Positions 34,580 to 45,600 are shown, numbered from the stretch's first letter. The stretch is 64,000 nucleotides of DNA from Variovorax sp. (GCA_017744285.1 JAGIBP010000007.1:1-64000); one strand, 5' to 3'. Notes: generated by a model from the letters alone, not told the origin. Numbers and translations are program-made.

Positions 34580-35419
34580 ATGACCTACTGCGTCGGCATC
34601 AAACTCAACGCCGGGCTGGTGTTCCTCTCCGATTCGCGCACCAATGCGGGGGTCGACCACATCAGCACGTTCCGCAAGATGATCGTCTACGAGAAGCCGG
34701 GCGACCGCGTCATGGTGCTCCTGTCGTCGGGCAACCTGAGCATCTCGCAGTCGGTGCGCGAGATCTTGCAGATCGAGGAACTGCGCGAAGTGCGCGAGGA
34801 TGGCGAAGAAGGCGAGCCGATCACCATCTGGAACGCCAAGAGCATGTTCGACGCCGCCCGGGTGCTCGGCTCGGCGGTGCGCCACGTCTACGACCGCGAC
34901 GCCGAGGCGCTCAAGCACGCGGGGCTGGACTTCAACGTCTCGTTCATCTTCGGCGGGCAGGTCAAGGGCGAAGGCATGCGCCTCTTCCTGGTCTACTCGG
35001 CCGGCAACTTCATCGAGGCCACGACCGAGACGCCCTACTTCCAGGTCGGCGAGTCGAAATACGGCAAGCCGGTGCTCGACCGCGTGCTGACGCCCGAGAC
35101 CCCGCTCGACGAAGCCGCCAAGTGCGCGCTGGTGTCGATGGATTCGACGATGAAGTCCAACCTCTCGGTCGGCCTGCCGCTCGACCTCGTGGTGTACGAG
35201 GCCAACCGCCTGCAGACCGACAAGGTGATCTGCATCGACGCCGAGAACCCCTACTACCGCATGCTGCACAGCAGCTGGGGCCAGAAGCTGCGCGAGGTGT
35301 TCGACAGCATCGAGGACCCGGTGTGGGACGACAGCTTCACCGAGCACCCGCTCAAGATGCCCGCCACGCGCCACGGCGCGCTGCGCAAGATCTCCACGCC
35401 CGACGAAAAGCTCATCTGA
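34580..35419 (+). CDS. Anbu-type proteasome homologue (Ntn peptidase)
   Basis: Bacterial ancestral-beta-subunit peptidase, 279 residues from ATG 34580. That start gives MTYCVGIKLNAGLVFLSDSR; after Met removal Thr becomes residue 1, and Asp (SDSR) and Lys (FRKM) fall at 17 and 32, close to the proteasome T1/D17/K33 triad. Anbu assembles into open spiral or ring forms in other bacteria. A longer reading begins at 34553, overlapping the mutS stop, but would bury the threonine behind nine residues. The usual Anbu partners (alpha-E protein, ATP-grasp protein, transglutaminase) are absent here; neighbours are mutS and a hydrolase. Confidence 0.88.
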   Translation: MTYCVGIKLNAGLVFLSDSRTNAGVDHISTFRKMIVYEKPGDRVMVLLSSGNLSISQSVREILQIEELREVREDGEEGEPITIWNAKSMFDAARVLGSAVRHVYDRDAEALKHAGLDFNVSFIFGGQVKGEGMRLFLVYSAGNFIEATTETPYFQVGESKYGKPVLDRVLTPETPLDEAAKCALVSMDSTMKSNLSVGLPLDLVVYEANRLQTDKVICIDAENPYYRMLHSSWGQKLREVFDSIEDPVWDDSFTEHPLKMPATRHGALRKISTPDEKLI

Positions 35420-35454
35420 CGATGCGCCCGCGGCCGGCACGCGCCGGGCCGCGC

Positions 35455-36267
35455 ATGACCATGCTTCCTCCCGTCATCTTCTCCCACGGCAACAGCTTTC
35501 CCGCGAGCACCTACCGGGTGATGCTCGACAACCTGCGCAACCGCGGCTTCGACATCGATGCGGTCGAGAAATTCGGCCACGATCCGAAGTACCCGGTCAC
35601 CGACAACTGGCCGCATCTCGTGCAGCAGCTGGCCGACTTCACGGCCGAGCGCGTGCGCAACACCGGCGCACCGGTCTTCCTGGTGGGCCATTCGCTCGGC
35701 GGCATCCTGAGCCTGATGTGCGCGGCGCAGCACCCCGAGCTGACGCGCGGCGTGGTGCTGATCGACTCGCCCGTCATCGGCGGCTGGCGCGCGGGCACCA
35801 TCAACCTCATCAAGCGCACCCCGCTGATGAAGAGCGTCTCGCCCGGCGCGATCAGCCGCAAGCGCAAGAACCTCTGGGAACACCGCGAGGCCGTGTTCGA
35901 GCACTTCCGCAGCAAGAAGGCCTTCGCGAAGTGGGACGAGCGCGTGCTGCGCGACTACATCGAGCACGGCACCTTCGACGCCGAGGATGCCCGCGCCCTC
36001 TGCTTCGACCGCGATGTCGAGACCGCGATCTACGACACGATCCCGCACAACCTCAGCGCCCTTCTGCGTGCCCACCCCCTGAAGTGCCCGGCCGCCTTCA
36101 TCGGCGGACGCCAGTCGGTCGAGATGCGCCGCGTGGGCATGGCGATGACGCAGCAGGTCACCAAGGGCCGCATCACGATGCTCGACGGCACCCACCTCTT
36201 CCCGATGGAAAAGCCGATCGCCACCGCGGCGGCGGTCGAGGCGGCGCTGCGGAACCTGCTGGGCTGA
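35455..36267 (+). CDS. Alpha/beta hydrolase
   Basis: A 270-residue cytosolic serine hydrolase. The nucleophile elbow is GHSLGG with Ser80, the oxyanion segment is FSHGNSFPAS, and the catalytic His is in LDGTHLFPME near the C-terminus. The Lys/Arg-rich middle (KRTPLMKSVSPGAISRKRKN) is a cap region. ATG 35455 (MTMLPPVIF) begins right at the first beta strand; a longer start at 35422 is possible. It follows the Anbu gene by 35 bases and may be co-transcribed. Substrate unknown. Confidence 0.82.
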   Translation: MTMLPPVIFSHGNSFPASTYRVMLDNLRNRGFDIDAVEKFGHDPKYPVTDNWPHLVQQLADFTAERVRNTGAPVFLVGHSLGGILSLMCAAQHPELTRGVVLIDSPVIGGWRAGTINLIKRTPLMKSVSPGAISRKRKNLWEHREAVFEHFRSKKAFAKWDERVLRDYIEHGTFDAEDARALCFDRDVETAIYDTIPHNLSALLRAHPLKCPAAFIGGRQSVEMRRVGMAMTQQVTKGRITMLDGTHLFPMEKPIATAAAVEAALRNLLG

Positions 36268-36294
36268 ACCCTCCAGCGGGCCTCGGGGGCTCGC

Positions 36295-37119
36295 TCAGTC
36301 CGCCCAGACCACCACGCCGCTCCACGCGGTGGCGAGCACCACGATGCCAAACGCGATGCGATACCACGCGAACGGGATGAAGTCGTGCGTGCTGATGTAG
36401 CGCAGCAGCCAGCGCACGCACAGCCACGCGCTCACGAACGAGAACACGAGCCCGACCAGGAACAGCGGGATGTCGGCCGCAGACAGCAGCGCGCGTTCCT
36501 TGTAGAGGCTGTAGACGCCCGCGCCGATCAGCGTCGGGATCGCGAGGAAGAACGAGAAATCGGTCGCCGCCTTGCGCGACAGCCCCAGCAGCATGCCGCC
36601 GATGATGGTCGCGCCGCTGCGGCTGGTGCCCGGGATCATCGCGAAGCATTGCACCAGGCCGACCTTGAGCGCGTCCCACGGCGTCATGTCGTCGACGTGC
36701 TCGATGCGCACCGAGCCCGGTGGCCGCTTCTCGGCCCACAGGATGATGAAGCCGCCGATGATGAAGGTGCTGGCCACCACCAGCGGCGTGAAGAGATGCG
36801 CCTTGATCGCCTTGCCGAAGAGCAGCCCCAGCACCACCGCCGGCAGGAAGGCGATCAGCACATTGAGCGCAAAGCGCCGCGCCTTCGGCTGGCGCGGCAG
36901 CGCCACCACGGTCGCATGGATCTTGTGCCAGTAGACCAGGACGACCGCGAAGATCGCACCGGTCTGGATCGCGATCTCGAAGACGGTCCACTTGTCGCCG
37001 CTGAGGCCGAGCAGCGAACCCGTGAGGATCAGGTGGCCGGTCGACGAGATGGGAAGAAATTCGGTCAGCCCTTCGACGATGCCCATGATGGCGGCCTTGA
37101 CCAGCAAAACGATATCCAC
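36295..37119 (-). CDS. uppP: Undecaprenyl-diphosphatase
   Basis: Integral membrane phosphatase of 274 residues (BacA type) that recycles undecaprenyl diphosphate for cell wall and O-antigen synthesis and can give bacitracin tolerance. The signature [17 protein letters not shown] lies in the first helix pair and the second, [10 protein letters not shown], follows after VQCFAMI. About eight membrane helices are visible. It is convergent with the hydrolase gene; the upstream gap to the racemase-like gene is short. Confidence 0.95.
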   Translation of the reverse strand: MDIVLLVKAAIMGIVEGLTEFLPISSTGHLILTGSLLGLSGDKWTVFEIAIQTGAIFAVVLVYWHKIHATVVALPRQPKARRFALNVLIAFLPAVVLGLLFGKAIKAHLFTPLVVASTFIIGGFIILWAEKRPPGSVRIEHVDDMTPWDALKVGLVQCFAMIPGTSRSGATIIGGMLLGLSRKAATDFSFFLAIPTLIGAGVYSLYKERALLSAADIPLFLVGLVFSFVSAWLCVRWLLRYISTHDFIPFAWYRIAFGIVVLATAWSGVVVWAD

Positions 37120-37176
37120 GCGCGCTCCTTGAAAGAGCGTCGATTATCGCGATGGCGGTGTCAGGTGGCGATCAGC

Positions 37177-37815
37177 TCAGCGCGTGCGCTCGCGCAGCGC
37201 GCGCACCGCGCTGTCGACCGTGGTCAGCACCGGCAGCCCCGCGGCCGCCTCGCACGCGGGCCGCGCGCGCGCCATGCTGAACTGGGCGAGCGCGAAGCGC
37301 GTGCAGCCGCGATCCCGCAGGGCGCGGGCCTGCGCGGCGATCAAGGCGTCGTGCTGCTGCAGGTCGCCGCCATCGAGCGCCGCCAGCGCGCCCGCCGCCA
37401 GCGCCGGCACGAGCTCCACGCCGGGCGGGAACTCCGGGGGCATCGACTCCAGCGTCGGCCCGAAGGTGGCGATCAGGCCGAGCCGGCCGCTGCCGGCCGC
37501 GGCTTCGGCCACCATCGCCTCGTTGGGCTTGAGCACCGGGATGCCGGCATGCCGGCGCGCGACCGCCTCGATGCACGGGCCGAAAGCCGAGCAGGTGAAC
37601 AGGATGCCCCGGGCGCCCGTGTCGACCGCGTACTGCGCGAGCCGCTGGAAACGATCGTGCATGGCCGCGTCGAGCCCGCCGCCGCGCGCCAGGTCGGCGG
37701 ACAGGCTGTCGTCCAGCAGGTTCATCCGCACGGCCTCGGGCCAGTCGCGCTCGAAAGCGTGATTGACCGGGGCGACGGAATGGCTGAGGGCGTGGATCAG
37801 GGCGATGCGTGTCAT
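37177..37815 (-). CDS. Asp/Glu/hydantoin racemase superfamily protein with one catalytic Cys
   Basis: A 212-residue protein with the two-domain fold of cofactor-independent racemases and arylmalonate decarboxylase. The first active-site cysteine is Cys75 in ILFTCSAFGP. The matching position in the second half, normally a CT pair, reads FALAQFSMARA, so the second catalytic cysteine is missing. Two-base racemization should not work; a decarboxylase, isomerase or single-base lyase role is more likely, as in related families with one cysteine. It is on the same strand as uppP and 57 bases upstream of it. Confidence 0.8.
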   Translation of the reverse strand: MTRIALIHALSHSVAPVNHAFERDWPEAVRMNLLDDSLSADLARGGGLDAAMHDRFQRLAQYAVDTGARGILFTCSAFGPCIEAVARRHAGIPVLKPNEAMVAEAAAGSGRLGLIATFGPTLESMPPEFPPGVELVPALAAGALAALDGGDLQQHDALIAAQARALRDRGCTRFALAQFSMARARPACEAAAGLPVLTTVDSAVRALRERTR

Positions 37816-37830
37816 GCCCGCGAGCGTAGC

Positions 37831-39345
37831 TCAGGAACCCGCAGCGGCGACGGGCTGGTCGGCGGGCGCCATCCAGTCCGCATGCCAGCCGCCCCCGAGC
37901 GACTGGATCAGCGCCACGGCGGCCGTCTGCCGGCTCGCCTGCACCTGCAGCAGCGTGCGCCGCGCATTGAGCGCCGACACCTGCGCGACGACCACGCTTG
38001 TGTAGTCGATGGTGCCCGCGCGGTAGCGATTGAGGAACTGCTGCTCGGTGCGGTCCGCGGCGGCCGAGGCCTGGCGGCGCATGGTCTCCTGCTCGGCAAG
38101 GCTGGCGCCGGCCGTGAGCTGGTCCTCGACGCTCTGGAACGCGGTCAGCACCGTCTGGCGATAGCGCGCCACGGCGGCCTCGTGGCTCGCCTTGGCCGCA
38201 TCGACGCTGGCGCCGATCGCGCCGGCGTCGAACACCACCTGCGCCACCGAGAGGCCGAGCGACCACAGCGTGTTCGAGGCGCTGAACAGATCGCCCACGC
38301 GTGTCGCGCTGCTGCTGATGCTCCCGCCGAGCGTGAAGTTAGGGTAATAAGCCGAGCGCGCGATGCCGATCTGCGCATTGGCGGACGCCACCTCGCGTTC
38401 GGCGGCGGCAATGTCGGGCCGGCGCTGCAGGAGCAGCGTCGGCACGCCGGCTGGCACGCCCGGGACCACCGGCTTCCACTCGGCGGCCGGCAGGCTGAAC
38501 TCGGCCGGCGCGGCGCCGACGAGCACGGCGATCGCGTGCTCCAGCGTGTCGCGGGTGCGCTTGAGCGCCACGCGCTCGGCCCGCGTCGTGACCAGCAGCG
38601 TCTCGGCCTGCAGCACGTCGCTCTGCGCGGCGATGCTGGCCTCGTAGCGGTTGCGCGTGATCTGCAGGCTGCGCTCGTAGCCTTCGAGCGTGACGTCGAG
38701 GATGGCCAGTTCCGCATCGGCCTCGCGCAGCGAGAAGTAGTTGCTGGCGAGGTCGCCGATCGCCGACAGCCGCGCCAGCGCAAGATCGGCCTCGCTCGCT
38801 TGCGCGTTGGCCTGCGCGCTGTCGACCGCGCGGCGCAAGCGCCCCCACACGTCGGGCGCCCAGTCGGCGTTGAGCGAAGCGGCCATCGCGTTCGACGGCG
38901 ACGCGTTGCGCGCGCCGCTGCGGCGGGCGCTGCCGTCGACGGTCACGCTCGGAAAAAGCGCCGCGCGCTGCCCGCGCACCAGCGCCTGGGCCTGCGAGTA
39001 GTTGGCCACGGCCGCGGCGATGTTCTGGTTCGAGACCTGCACGCGCGAGGCGAGATCGTCGAGCGTCGCGTCGCCGAAGAACCTCCACCACTCGCCGCGG
39101 TCGAGTGCATCCGCGGGCGCGGCCGGAAGCCAGCCTTCGGCCGCCGGGGCCGACTTCCAGGCCGCCGGCCCCGGGGTGGCCGGCTGGACGTAGTCGGGCC
39201 CCACCGCGCATCCGGCGAGCGCGGCGGCCAACGCGAGGGCCAGCATGGGGCGCGCCAGCGATCGAGATGGACGGAAGGTCAGTCGGATGCGCCCCCTGGA
39301 GGGGGAGGCGGCTACACGAAGTGAGCGGCAACGGGGGTGGGTCAT
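37831..39345 (-). CDS. Outer-membrane efflux channel lipoprotein (NodT/OprM family)
   Basis: A 504-residue TolC-like channel of an RND pump. A lipobox LAGC follows the hydrophobic stretch MLALALAAALAGCAVGPDY, then the paired helical-barrel repeats and the motif PDIAAAEREVASANAQIGIA are clear. The start overlapping the MdtC-like stop by four bases gives a long 45-residue leader; an internal ATG at 39244-39246 would give a normal short lipoprotein signal and may be the real start. It is the last gene of the four-gene pump operon. Confidence 0.9.
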   Translation of the reverse strand: MTHPRCRSLRVAASPSRGRIRLTFRPSRSLARPMLALALAAALAGCAVGPDYVQPATPGPAAWKSAPAAEGWLPAAPADALDRGEWWRFFGDATLDDLASRVQVSNQNIAAAVANYSQAQALVRGQRAALFPSVTVDGSARRSGARNASPSNAMAASLNADWAPDVWGRLRRAVDSAQANAQASEADLALARLSAIGDLASNYFSLREADAELAILDVTLEGYERSLQITRNRYEASIAAQSDVLQAETLLVTTRAERVALKRTRDTLEHAIAVLVGAAPAEFSLPAAEWKPVVPGVPAGVPTLLLQRRPDIAAAEREVASANAQIGIARSAYYPNFTLGGSISSSATRVGDLFSASNTLWSLGLSVAQVVFDAGAIGASVDAAKASHEAAVARYRQTVLTAFQSVEDQLTAGASLAEQETMRRQASAAADRTEQQFLNRYRAGTIDYTSVVVAQVSALNARRTLLQVQASRQTAAVALIQSLGGGWHADWMAPADQPVAAAGS

Positions 39346-42300
39346 TGATTTCGGCTCAGATGTCTTTCGTTGGCGGGGCGGCGGCGCAGCTTGTCGAGCA
39401 GCACGTAGACCACCGGCGTGGTCAGCAGCGTGAGCAGCTGGCTCGCGATGAGCCCGCCGATGATCGCGATGCCCAGCGGCTGGCGCAGCTCCGAGCCGAG
39501 GCCGAAGCCGATCGCGAGCGGCAGCGCGCCGAGCGCGGCGGCCAGCGTGGTCATCAGGATCGGGCGAAAGCGCAGCAGGCAGGCCTCGCGCACCGCCTGC
39601 GTGGCCGTGAGCCCGCGCGAGCGCTCGGCTTCGAGCGCGAAGTCGATGATCAGGATGGCGTTCTTCTTGACGATGCCGATCAAGAGGAACACGCCGATCA
39701 GCGCGATGATGGAGAACTCCATGCGGAACATGAGCAGCGCCAGCACCGCGCCGACGCCGGCCGAGGGCAGCGTGGTCAGCACGGTGATCGGGTGGATCAG
39801 GCTCTCGTAGAGCACGCCGAGCACGATGTAGATCACCACCAGCGCCGCGAGGATCAGGAACCACTGCTGCCCTTGCGACTGCTGCGCCGCCAGCGCCGTG
39901 CCCTGGAAGCTGCCGCGCACGTTGATCGGCATCGCGATGTCGGCCTCGGCCTGCGCGACGATGCGCTTGGCATCGCTCAGACTCACGCCGTCGCCCAGGT
40001 TGAACGACACGGTGCTCGCCAATTCGGTGTCCTGATGGTCGATCGAGGTCGGCACCGCCCGCTCGCTGAACCTGGCGAAGGTCGACATCGGCACCATCAG
40101 CGTGGTGTCGGTCGCGATCTGCTGTCCGGTGGACGCGGTGCGCGACGAGGGATTGGCCGAGACCACCGTGGAGGTGCCGGTGGCGGCGTCCTTGTTGTTC
40201 TCGACCGAGCTCACGATCGAGGCTCCGCTCGCGGTCGTCGTGGCCGCCAGCGTCGACGGCACGTGCAGGTCGCGCAGAACGATCGGCGAGCGCTGGAAGC
40301 GCGGCGCCCATTCCATGATCACCGAGTACTGGTTGAGCTCGTCGTAGATGGTCGCGACCGAGCGCTGCCCGTAGGCGTTGTAGAGCGCCGCGTCCACCGC
40401 GCTCGAAGTGACGCCGAGGCGCGCCGCCGCATCGCGGTCGACGTCCACGAAGGTCTCCACGCCGTTGTCCGCATCGTCGGCATCGACGTCGGTCAGCGCG
40501 GTCTCCTGGCGCAGCCGGTCGGCGAGCTTGCCGGTCCAGGTGCGCAGGTCGGCGAGGTTGTCGCTCTTGAGCGTGTACTGGTAGGTCGAGTTGCTCGATC
40601 GCCCACCCATGCGCAGGTCCTGCACCGGCCCGAGGAAGACGCGCAGCCCCGTGAGCTGGTTGAGCTGCGGACGCAGTCGATCGATGACCTGCTGCGTGCG
40701 ATCGGCGCGCTGCGACACCGGCTTGAGGTTGACGAACATGAACCCGCCGCCCGCGCGGCTGCCACCCGAGAAGCCCACGACGGTGTCGACCGCCGGGTCC
40801 TTGCGGATGATGTCCACCGCCTGCCTGAGCTTCTCGGCGACCGCCACCGAGGAGATGCTCTGGTCCGCACGCAACCCGGCGTTGAGCTGGCCGTTGTCCT
40901 GCTGCGGGAAGAAGCCCTTGGGAATGGCGTTGAAGAGATAGACGTTCAGCCCGATGACTGCCAGCAGCACGGCGATCACCACGCCCTTGCTGGCGAGCGC
41001 CCAATCGAGGCTGTGGGCATAGGCGCCGAGCGTGCGCTCCCAGAGCCGCTGGGCGATCCGGATGAACCACGCGCGTACCTTGCCCGGCTGCTTGCCGCCC
41101 TCTTCCGCCTCGCTGCGCAGCAGCATGGCGCACAACATCGGCGTGGTGGTGAGCGAGATCACCAGCGAGATCAGCACCGCAACCGACAGCGTGACCGCGA
41201 ACTCGCGGAACAGGCGCCCCACCTGCCCGCCCATGAAGAGCAGCGGGATGAACACCGCCACCAGCGACACGCTGATCGACAACACCGTGAAACCGACCTC
41301 GCGCGCACCGCGCAGGGCCGCCTCCACGCGGTTCATGCCGCGCTCGACGTGGCGCATGGTGTTCTCGAGCACCACGATGGCATCGTCCACCACGAAGCCG
41401 GTGGCCACCGTGAGCGCCATCAGGCTCAGGTTGTTGAGGCTGTAGCCCAGCAGGTGCATGACGCCGAAGGTGCCCAGCAGCGACACCACCGTCGCCACGG
41501 CCGGAACGATGGTCGCGCGCGCCTTGCGCAGGAAGAGCCCCACCACCAGCACCACCAGCACGACCGAGATCATCAGCGTCATCTCGATTTCGCGCAGCGA
41601 GGCGCGGATGGAGTTGGTGCGGTCGGACGCCACTGCGATCTCGATGTCCTGCGGCAGCTGGGCGCGCAGCTCGGGCAGCAGGTTGCGCACGCCGTCCACG
41701 GTCTCGATGATGTTCGCGCCGGGCGCCTGCGTGACCAGCACGACCACCGCGGGCTCGCCGTTGAACAAGCCCAGCGTGCGGGTGTTCTCGACGCTGTCGA
41801 TCACGCGCGCCACGTCGCCCAGCCGCACCGGTGCGCCGTTGCGCCAGGCGATCACGAGGTCGCGGTAGTCGGCCGCGCGCCGTCCGGGCGCCGGCGTGTA
41901 GATCTGCAGCTTGCGGTCGCCGCTCTCGATTGCGCCCTTGGGGCGGTTGGCGTTGTTGGCCTGGATCGCGGCCCGCACGTCCTCGGTGCTGATGCCGAAC
42001 TGGTTCAGCGAAAAAGGCTCGAGCTCGACCCGCACTGCCGGCAGCGAGCCGCCGCCGATCTCGACCTCGCCCACGCCCTCGACCTGCGACAGGCGCTGGC
42101 TCACGATGTTCGAGACTTCCTCGTAGATCTGGCCGGGCGTGCGCGTCTTCGACGTCAGCGCGAGGATGATGACCGGCGCCGACGCCGGATTGCGCTTGCG
42201 GTAGGTCGGGTTGCTGCGCAGCGTGGCCGGCAGGTCGACGCGCGCGGCATTGATCGCGGCCTGCACCTCGCGCGCGGCGCTGTCGATGTTGCGGCTCAGG

Positions 42301-42587
42301 TCGAACTGCAGCGAGATGCGCGTCGAGCCCTGCGAACTCGTGGAGGTGAGCTCGTTGACGCCCGGGATGATGCCCAGGCGCCGCTCCAGCGGCGTCGCCA
42401 CGCTGGAAGCCATGGTGCTCGGGCTCGCGCCGGCGAGGCTCGCCTGTACCGAGATGGTGGGGTAGTCGACCTGCGGCAGCGGCGACACGGGCAGCACCAG
42501 GAAGCCGATGATGCCGGCCAGGGCGATCGCGATGGTCAGGAGGACGGTGGCGATGGGGCGCTGGACGAAGGGTTTGGAGAGGTTCAT
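39342..42587 (-). CDS. RND multidrug efflux permease, MdtC-like
   Basis: A 1081-residue proton-driven inner-membrane transporter of the HAE1 branch. It has twelve membrane helices, two large periplasmic loops and conserved segments such as PLPQVDYPTISVQASLAGAS, DDAIVVLENTMRHVERG (helix 4 region) and IGIVKKNAILIIDFALEAER (helix 10-11). In E. coli MdtB and MdtC work together as a heterotrimer; the same pairing is expected with the upstream gene. The periplasmic part near residues 800-850 carries a Ser/Thr-rich insertion (ATTTASGASIVSS). Confidence 0.93.
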   Translation of the reverse strand: MNLSKPFVQRPIATVLLTIAIALAGIIGFLVLPVSPLPQVDYPTISVQASLAGASPSTMASSVATPLERRLGIIPGVNELTSTSSQGSTRISLQFDLSRNIDSAAREVQAAINAARVDLPATLRSNPTYRKRNPASAPVIILALTSKTRTPGQIYEEVSNIVSQRLSQVEGVGEVEIGGGSLPAVRVELEPFSLNQFGISTEDVRAAIQANNANRPKGAIESGDRKLQIYTPAPGRRAADYRDLVIAWRNGAPVRLGDVARVIDSVENTRTLGLFNGEPAVVVLVTQAPGANIIETVDGVRNLLPELRAQLPQDIEIAVASDRTNSIRASLREIEMTLMISVVLVVLVVGLFLRKARATIVPAVATVVSLLGTFGVMHLLGYSLNNLSLMALTVATGFVVDDAIVVLENTMRHVERGMNRVEAALRGAREVGFTVLSISVSLVAVFIPLLFMGGQVGRLFREFAVTLSVAVLISLVISLTTTPMLCAMLLRSEAEEGGKQPGKVRAWFIRIAQRLWERTLGAYAHSLDWALASKGVVIAVLLAVIGLNVYLFNAIPKGFFPQQDNGQLNAGLRADQSISSVAVAEKLRQAVDIIRKDPAVDTVVGFSGGSRAGGGFMFVNLKPVSQRADRTQQVIDRLRPQLNQLTGLRVFLGPVQDLRMGGRSSNSTYQYTLKSDNLADLRTWTGKLADRLRQETALTDVDADDADNGVETFVDVDRDAAARLGVTSSAVDAALYNAYGQRSVATIYDELNQYSVIMEWAPRFQRSPIVLRDLHVPSTLAATTTASGASIVSSVENNKDAATGTSTVVSANPSSRTASTGQQIATDTTLMVPMSTFARFSERAVPTSIDHQDTELASTVSFNLGDGVSLSDAKRIVAQAEADIAMPINVRGSFQGTALAAQQSQGQQWFLILAALVVIYIVLGVLYESLIHPITVLTTLPSAGVGAVLALLMFRMEFSIIALIGVFLLIGIVKKNAILIIDFALEAERSRGLTATQAVREACLLRFRPILMTTLAAALGALPLAIGFGLGSELRQPLGIAIIGGLIASQLLTLLTTPVVYVLLDKLRRRPANERHLSRNQ

Positions 42588-42651
42588 TTCTTCCTCGCCC
42601 TATGCAGTGATTGAAGGCCGACAGCCCCAAGAGAAACAACGCGAGACGCAG

Positions 42652-45600
42652 TCACGCGACCTCCTCTGCCCCGCCCACGCGCCGGCCACTCAACCTCTGC
42701 CCCAGCCGATCAAACGCCAGATAAATCACCGGCGTCGTGAACAGCGTCAACACCTGGCTCACCACCAGCCCCCCGAAGATCGCGAGCCCCAGCGGCCGCC
42801 GCAGCTCCGCCCCCTCGCCCCAGCCGAACATCAGCGGCAGCGCCGCGAACAGCGCCGCCAGCGTGGTCATGAGGATGGGCCGGAAGCGCAGCAGCGCGGC
42901 CTGGTGGATCGCCTCCAGCGGCGACTTGCCCTGGTGCCGCTCGGCGTCGATCGCGAAGTCGATCATCATGATCGCGTTCTTCTTGACGATCCCGATCAAG
43001 AGGATGATCCCGATGATCCCGATCACGCCCAGGTCGTTGCCCGTCACCATGAGCGCGAGCAGCGCGCCGACGCCGGCCGATGGCAGCGTCGAGAGGATCG
43101 TGAGCGGATGGACGTAGCTCTCGTAGAGCACCCCCAGCACGATGTACACGCACACCACCGCGGCGAGGATCAGCCACAGCTGGTTGGTGAGCGACTTCTC
43201 GTAGGCGCCCGCCGCGCCGAGGAAGCTCATGCTCACGCTGCCCGGCATGCCGATTTCCTTGGCGGCGGCGCGGATCGCGGCCACCGACTTGCCCAGCGCC
43301 ACGCCGGGCGCGGTGTCGAAGCCGATCGTCGCCGCCGGGTACTGCGCCACGCGCGTGACCTGCAGCGGCGCGTACTGCTCGCGCACCGTCGCGAGCGACG
43401 ACAGCGGCGTGGCCGCGCCCGAGCCGGTGCGCAGTTGCAGGTTGCCCAGCGCCTCGGGCGACGAGAGCGGCTCGCGCTGCGCCTCCAGGATCACGCGGTA
43501 CTGGTTGGTCTCGGTGAAGATGGTCGAGACGATCCGCTGGCCGAAGGCGCTGTAGAGCGCGTCGTCGACCGAGCTCGCGGTGACCGACAGGCGCGAGGCG
43601 GTGTTGCGGTCGATGTCCACGTAGGCCGCCAAGCCCTGCGCGCCCGCGTCGGTGGTGGGGTTGCGCACCAGCGGCTCGGTGCGCAGGCGCTCGACCAGCT
43701 TGCGCGCCCAGGTGTTCACCGTGGTGGTGTCCACGCCTTCGAGCGACACGCGGAACTCGGTCGGCCCGGTCTCGGCGTCGATGGTCAGGTCCTGCGTCGG
43801 CTGCAGGTAGAGCGTGACGCCGGCCACCTCGGTGCGCACGCGCTCGCGCAGGCGCTGCATCACCTCGGCCTGCGCATCGTGGCCGCGGCGCAGGTTGATC
43901 TGCATGCTGCCGATGTTGAGCGCGGTGTTGTTGGCGGCATCGACGCCGACCACCGAGCTCAGGCTCTGCACGTCCGCATCGGCCAGGATCGCGTTCGCGG
44001 CGGCCTGCTGCAGGTCGGCCATGCGCGCATACGAGACTTCCTGCGCCGCCTCGATGCGGGCCTTGAGCTGGCCCGTGTCCTGCGTCGGGAACAGGCCCTT
44101 GGGAATCACAACGTAGAGCACCACGGTGAGCGCCAGCGTCAGGAGCGCCGCGACCAGCGTGAGCGGCTGGTGGCGGAACACCCACTGCAGCCACAGGTCG
44201 TAGCGCGCGATCACGCGCTCGAAGAAGCGCTGCACGCTCGCGCCGAAACGCCCGCCCTCCTGCGACGCGGGCTTGAGCCAGCGCGCCGACATCATCGGCA
44301 CCAGGGTCAGCGAGACCACGGCCGAGATCAGGATGGTGATCGCCAGCGTCACCGCGAACTCGCGGAACAGCCGCCCCACCACGTCGCCCATGAACAGGAG
44401 CGGAATCAGCACCGCGATCAGCGACACCGTCAGCGAAATGATCGTGAAGCCGATCTGCGTCGCGCCCTTCAGCGCGGCCTGGAACGGCGGCTCGCCTTCC
44501 TCCAGGTAGCGCGCGATGTTCTCGATCATCACGATCGCGTCGTCCACCACGAAGCCGGTCGCGATGGTCAGCGCCATCAGGCTCAGGTTGTTGAGGCTGT
44601 AGCCCAGCAGGTACATGAGGCCGAAGGTGCCGATCAGCGAGATCGGCACCGCGATGCTCGCGATGATGGTCGCGCGCAGGCTGTGCAGGAAGAAGAAGAT
44701 CACCAGCACCACCAGCACGATCGCGAGCGCGAGTTCGAGCTGCACGTGGTTCACCGAAGCGCGGATGCCGGTCGTGCGGTCGCTCAGGATCTCGACCTTG
44801 ACCGCGCCGGGCAGCGAGGCTTCGAGCTCGGGGAGCTGCTTCTTGATCGCGTCGACGGTGCCGATCACGTTCGCGCCGGGCTGGCGCTGCACGTTCAGGA
44901 TGATGGCCGCATGGGACTTCAGCGCCTCGTCGCCCGCCTGGGCATCGGGCCGCACCGCGGCCCAGGCGCCCAGCTGCGTGTTCTCGGCGCCGTCGATCAC
45001 GCGGGCCACGTCGCTCATGCGCACGGGCGCGCCGTTCTTCCACGCGACGATCAGGTTCTTGTAGTCGGCCGCCGTCACGAGCTGGTCGTTGGCGTTGATG
45101 GTGTAGGCGCGCTTCGGGCCGTCGAAGCTGCCCTTGGCGCTGTTGGCGTTGGCCGCCGCGATCGCGGTGCGCAGGGTATCGAGGCCGATGCCGACCGACG
45201 CCAGCGCATTGGTGTTGGCCTGGATGCGCACCGCCGGACGCTGGCCGCCCGAGAGCGACACCAGCCCGACGCCGCCGACCTGGCTGATCTTCTGCGCGAG
45301 GCGCGTGTTCGCGAGGTTCTGCACCTCGGTGAGCGGCATGGTGGCGGAGCTCACCGCCAGTGTGAGGATCGGCGCGTCGGCCGGGTTGACCTTGGCGTAG
45401 ACCGGCGGTGCCGGCAGGTCGGCCGGCAGCAACGAGCCGCCGGCATTGATCGCGGCCTGCACCTGCTGCTCGGCCACGTCCAGCGTCTGGTCGAGCGCGA
45501 ACTGCAGCGTGACGATCGACACGCCCGTGGCGCTGGTCGAGCTCATGCGGTCGAGACCGGCCATCTGGCCGAACTGGCGCTCCAGCGGCGCGGTGACGGT

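Noticed and set aside
39105..42614. Very long open frame on the plus strand opposite the MdtC-like gene
   Set aside because: It is antisense to a clear RND permease; its composition (Arg, His, Gln, Asp rich, no domain) is that of a GC-bias shadow frame.
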